Shown in pieces: positions 62,342 through 64,000 of a DNA stretch of 64,000 nucleotides. The notes under the pieces are model-generated. The model was not told where the DNA came from, searched no databases, and worked only from the letters and a program-made list of their open reading frames with translations. Within the stretch, counting starts at the first letter, position 1. Every line of letters begins with the position of its first letter. A program made the position numbers and the translations under genes. Origin of the DNA: Sulfitobacter sp. DSM 110093 (GTDB lineage: Bacteria > Pseudomonadota > Alphaproteobacteria > Rhodobacterales > Rhodobacteraceae); NCBI RefSeq assembly GCF_022788715.1, contig NZ_CP085167.1, forward strand, positions 2,167,001-2,231,000. Direction: 5' to 3'.

Positions 62342-62731
62342 TTAATTGATGCGTGCCCATGTCTGCTTGGAACAGATCAGCCCGCCTGCAACACAGCCCG
62401 ATAGCTTTAGCGAGTTGCCCGAGACGTCCATCTTGCCGATGTAGATCTTGCCATTCGACGGGCGCCAGACTTTACCCGCGTATTTACCGCCGCCTTCGGG
62501 CTTCATATCAATTACCAACGTTTTGCCGATATTGGGTGATTTATATTCGCCGCTGTTGTTAAAGGTCCGCGTGATGGTGCCGCAGACCGCCCCACCGCAG
62601 GGGGCCATTTTGACATGCGCATAGGCACCGTCATCGACCTGTGTCTGCCATGTGCCTACCGCCGGGTCCGCCGCTTGTGCTGCCCCCGCCATACCCAGGC
62701 CCAGAAGGGCCGCTGCAATAATCTGTTTCAT
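62342..62731 (-). CDS. DUF2147 family periplasmic protein
   Basis: A 129-residue protein with a signal peptide ([21 protein letters not shown], start at 62731 with GGAGGAG upstream). The mature beta-rich segment carries the DUF2147 features: [19 protein letters not shown] with two cysteines, and [10 protein letters not shown], ending [16 protein letters not shown] with two more. Such proteins are beta-barrel-like periplasmic proteins of unknown role. It interrupts the his operon in inverted orientation. I believe this arrangement is shared by related species, which is from memory. Confidence 0.85.
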   Translation of the reverse strand: MKQIIAAALLGLGMAGAAQAADPAVGTWQTQVDDGAYAHVKMAPCGGAVCGTITRTFNNSGEYKSPNIGKTLVIDMKPEGGGKYAGKVWRPSNGKIYIGKMDVSGNSLKLSGCVAGGLICSKQTWARIN

Positions 62732-62860
62732 GATCTCTCCTCCCGATCTTATTTCACTGTTATCGATCACCCTCTTTCGGGCAAGACTGACCTAGGGTCG
62801 CGTTGCAAAATCTGTGGCGACGTGCAAAAGGAAACCAACATTCAAAACAAGGGCTCGGCC

Positions 62861-63580
62861 ATGATCCTCTATCCCGCCATCGATCTTAAAGACGGTCAGG
62901 CCGTGCGCCTCGTGCATGGCGACATGGACCGCGCCACGGTGTTCAACGACAACCCCGCCGCGCAGGCGCTCAGCTTTGTCGACGCGGGCTGTGAATGGCT
63001 TCATCTGGTTGATCTTAATGGCGCCTTTGCCGGTGCTCCGGTCAACGCGGCCCCGGTCGAAGCGATCTTGAAAGCTTGCAAAGTGCCCGCACAGCTTGGC
63101 GGCGGCATCCGCGATATGGCAACGATTGAGAGCTGGCTCGATAAAGGATTGGCGCGGGTGATTTTAGGGACTGTAGCTGTTGAGAACCCTGATTTGGTGC
63201 GCGAGGCCGCTGCCGCCTTCCCCGGTCAAGTAGCCGTTGGAATCGACGCGCGTAATGGGCGCGTTGCGACCAAAGGCTGGGCGACAGAGACCGATGTGAT
63301 GGCCACCGATCTTGCAAAGTCCTTTGAGGACGCTGGCGTGGCGGCGATCATCTATACTGATATTAACCGCGATGGCGCGATGGGCGGTCCGAATGTGAGC
63401 GCCACCGCCGATCTGGCACGGGCGGTTTCGATCCCGGTGATTGCCTCTGGCGGAGTGTCGTCGCTCGAAGACCTTGCAGCCCTGCGCGATACAGGCGTGA
63501 TCGAGGGGGCGATCTCGGGCCGGGCGCTGTATGATGGAGCGATTGACCTGGCTGCCGCGATGAAACTGTTGAAGGGCTAA
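62861..63580 (+). CDS. hisA: HisA, ProFAR isomerase
   Basis: Isomerises the aminoimidazole precursor before HisF; 239 residues, a TIM barrel. The general acid/base aspartates are in AIDLKDG near residue 8 and [13 protein letters not shown] near residue 165. The start at 62861 (MILYPAIDL) has AAGGG upstream; a longer frame from 62615 runs through the DUF2147 region and is discarded. HisF follows 3 bases later. Confidence 0.97.
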   Translation: MILYPAIDLKDGQAVRLVHGDMDRATVFNDNPAAQALSFVDAGCEWLHLVDLNGAFAGAPVNAAPVEAILKACKVPAQLGGGIRDMATIESWLDKGLARVILGTVAVENPDLVREAAAAFPGQVAVGIDARNGRVATKGWATETDVMATDLAKSFEDAGVAAIIYTDINRDGAMGGPNVSATADLARAVSIPVIASGGVSSLEDLAALRDTGVIEGAISGRALYDGAIDLAAAMKLLKG

Positions 63581-63583
63581 GCG

Positions 63584-64000
63584 ATGCTGAAGACCCGCAT
63601 CATTCCCTGTCTTGACGTTGCCGACGGGCGCGTTGTGAAAGGTGTAAATTTTGTTGGCCTGCGCGATGCGGGTGATCCGGTGGATGCCGCGATTGCCTAT
63701 GATGCTGCGGGCGCGGATGAACTGTGTTTCCTCGACATTCACGCGACCCATGAAAACCGCGGCACGATGTTTGATCTGGTCACGCGTACGGCAGAGCATT
63801 GTTATATTCCGCTGACCGTGGGGGGCGGTGTTCGGACCGTAGCAGACGTGCGCGCCTTGCTGCTTGCGGGGGCGGATAAGGTCAGCTTCAACTCTGCCGC
63901 GGTGGCCAACCCCGATGTCATTGCTGAGGCAGCGGATCATTTCGGCAGCCAATGCATTGTCTGCGCCATAGACGCCAAGACCGTAAGTCCCGGAAAATGG
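63584..64000 (+). CDS. hisF: HisF, imidazole glycerol phosphate synthase (partial)
   Basis: The synthase half of the HisF-HisH complex, cut by the right edge after 139 codons. It begins [12 protein letters not shown], with the catalytic aspartate region [12 protein letters not shown] near residues 9-20, and continues with TVGGGVRT. The reading frame is open to the last base. It starts 3 bases after the hisA stop, so the two are coupled. Confidence 0.97.
   Translation, partial: MLKTRIIPCLDVADGRVVKGVNFVGLRDAGDPVDAAIAYDAAGADELCFLDIHATHENRGTMFDLVTRTAEHCYIPLTVGGGVRTVADVRALLLAGADKVSFNSAAVANPDVIAEAADHFGSQCIVCAIDAKTVSPGKW

Overview
The window looks like a piece of the chromosome of a marine alphaproteobacterium of the Roseobacter group (Rhodobacterales; Sulfitobacter-like is my guess from memory of gene content, not from a search). 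Supporting signs are the high GC content, the rpoD-dnaG pair, the sarcosine oxidase operon, an alphaproteobacterial PutA with its own Lrp-type regulator, four Lrp/AsnC-family genes in 64 kb, a fused indolepyruvate ferredoxin oxidoreductase, and the arrangement hisB-hisH-(DUF2147)-hisA-hisF. No prophage, insertion sequence, CRISPR array or integrated element is visible; this is ordinary, gene-dense core and near-core chromosome.

Layout. 1-5 kb: a small secreted protein, rpoD and dnaG on the minus strand. 5-12 kb: sarcosine oxidase soxBDAG and glutamate dehydrogenase, both minus. 12-14.7 kb: three overlapping TadE/TadG-like genes on plus, ending in a 24-bp tandem repeat that triplicates the stop codon. 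14.7-17.6 kb: an extracytoplasmic-stress module on minus (EF-hand protein, ECF sigma factor, small anti-sigma-like protein, periplasmic CnrX-like sensor, membrane protein). 17.8-25.5 kb: DUF983, NUDIX, EamA exporter, lipocalin-like lipoprotein with an aldo/keto reductase, MFS transporter, metG and a PAS-like protein. 25.6-27.3 kb: MHYT-domain histidine kinase and tRNA-Leu. 27.3-32.5 kb: putR/putA and an M20 amidohydrolase. 32.6-38.9 kb: rhomboid protease, GFA-family protein, DUF2235 hydrolase overlapping an orphan form II CoxL-like subunit, ornithine decarboxylase-like enzyme and its divergent Lrp regulator. 38.9-48.9 kb: valS, a crotonase, two aminotransferases, an ABC exporter, a glycosyltransferase and ygfZ. 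49-52 kb: efp, a small conserved protein, a membrane protein and cobQ. 52.3-58.7 kb: glutathione-dependent formaldehyde dehydrogenase, Lrp regulator with fused indolepyruvate oxidoreductase, and a cupin protein. 59-60.8 kb: a response regulator with a possibly degenerate GGDEF output domain and a secreted protein/RAM-domain pair. 60.9-64 kb: the histidine operon, running off the right edge inside hisF.

The genes fit a cell living on dissolved nitrogenous organics. Sarcosine oxidase makes glycine and one-carbon units, PutA turns proline into glutamate, glutamate dehydrogenase links that to 2-oxoglutarate, aryl pyruvates go to the indolepyruvate oxidoreductase, and formaldehyde is handled by the glutathione-dependent dehydrogenase. 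Lrp-type regulators sit divergently beside three catabolic or polyamine genes. Two of those intergenic regions carry strong palindromes that are probable operators. I did not find a clearly new defence or biosynthetic system. The most interesting signals are small: RNA-leader structures before rpoD and metG, the triplicated stop codon, coaxial operators, the EF-hand/ECF module with an intercistronic hairpin, and a possible degenerate-GGDEF regulator.
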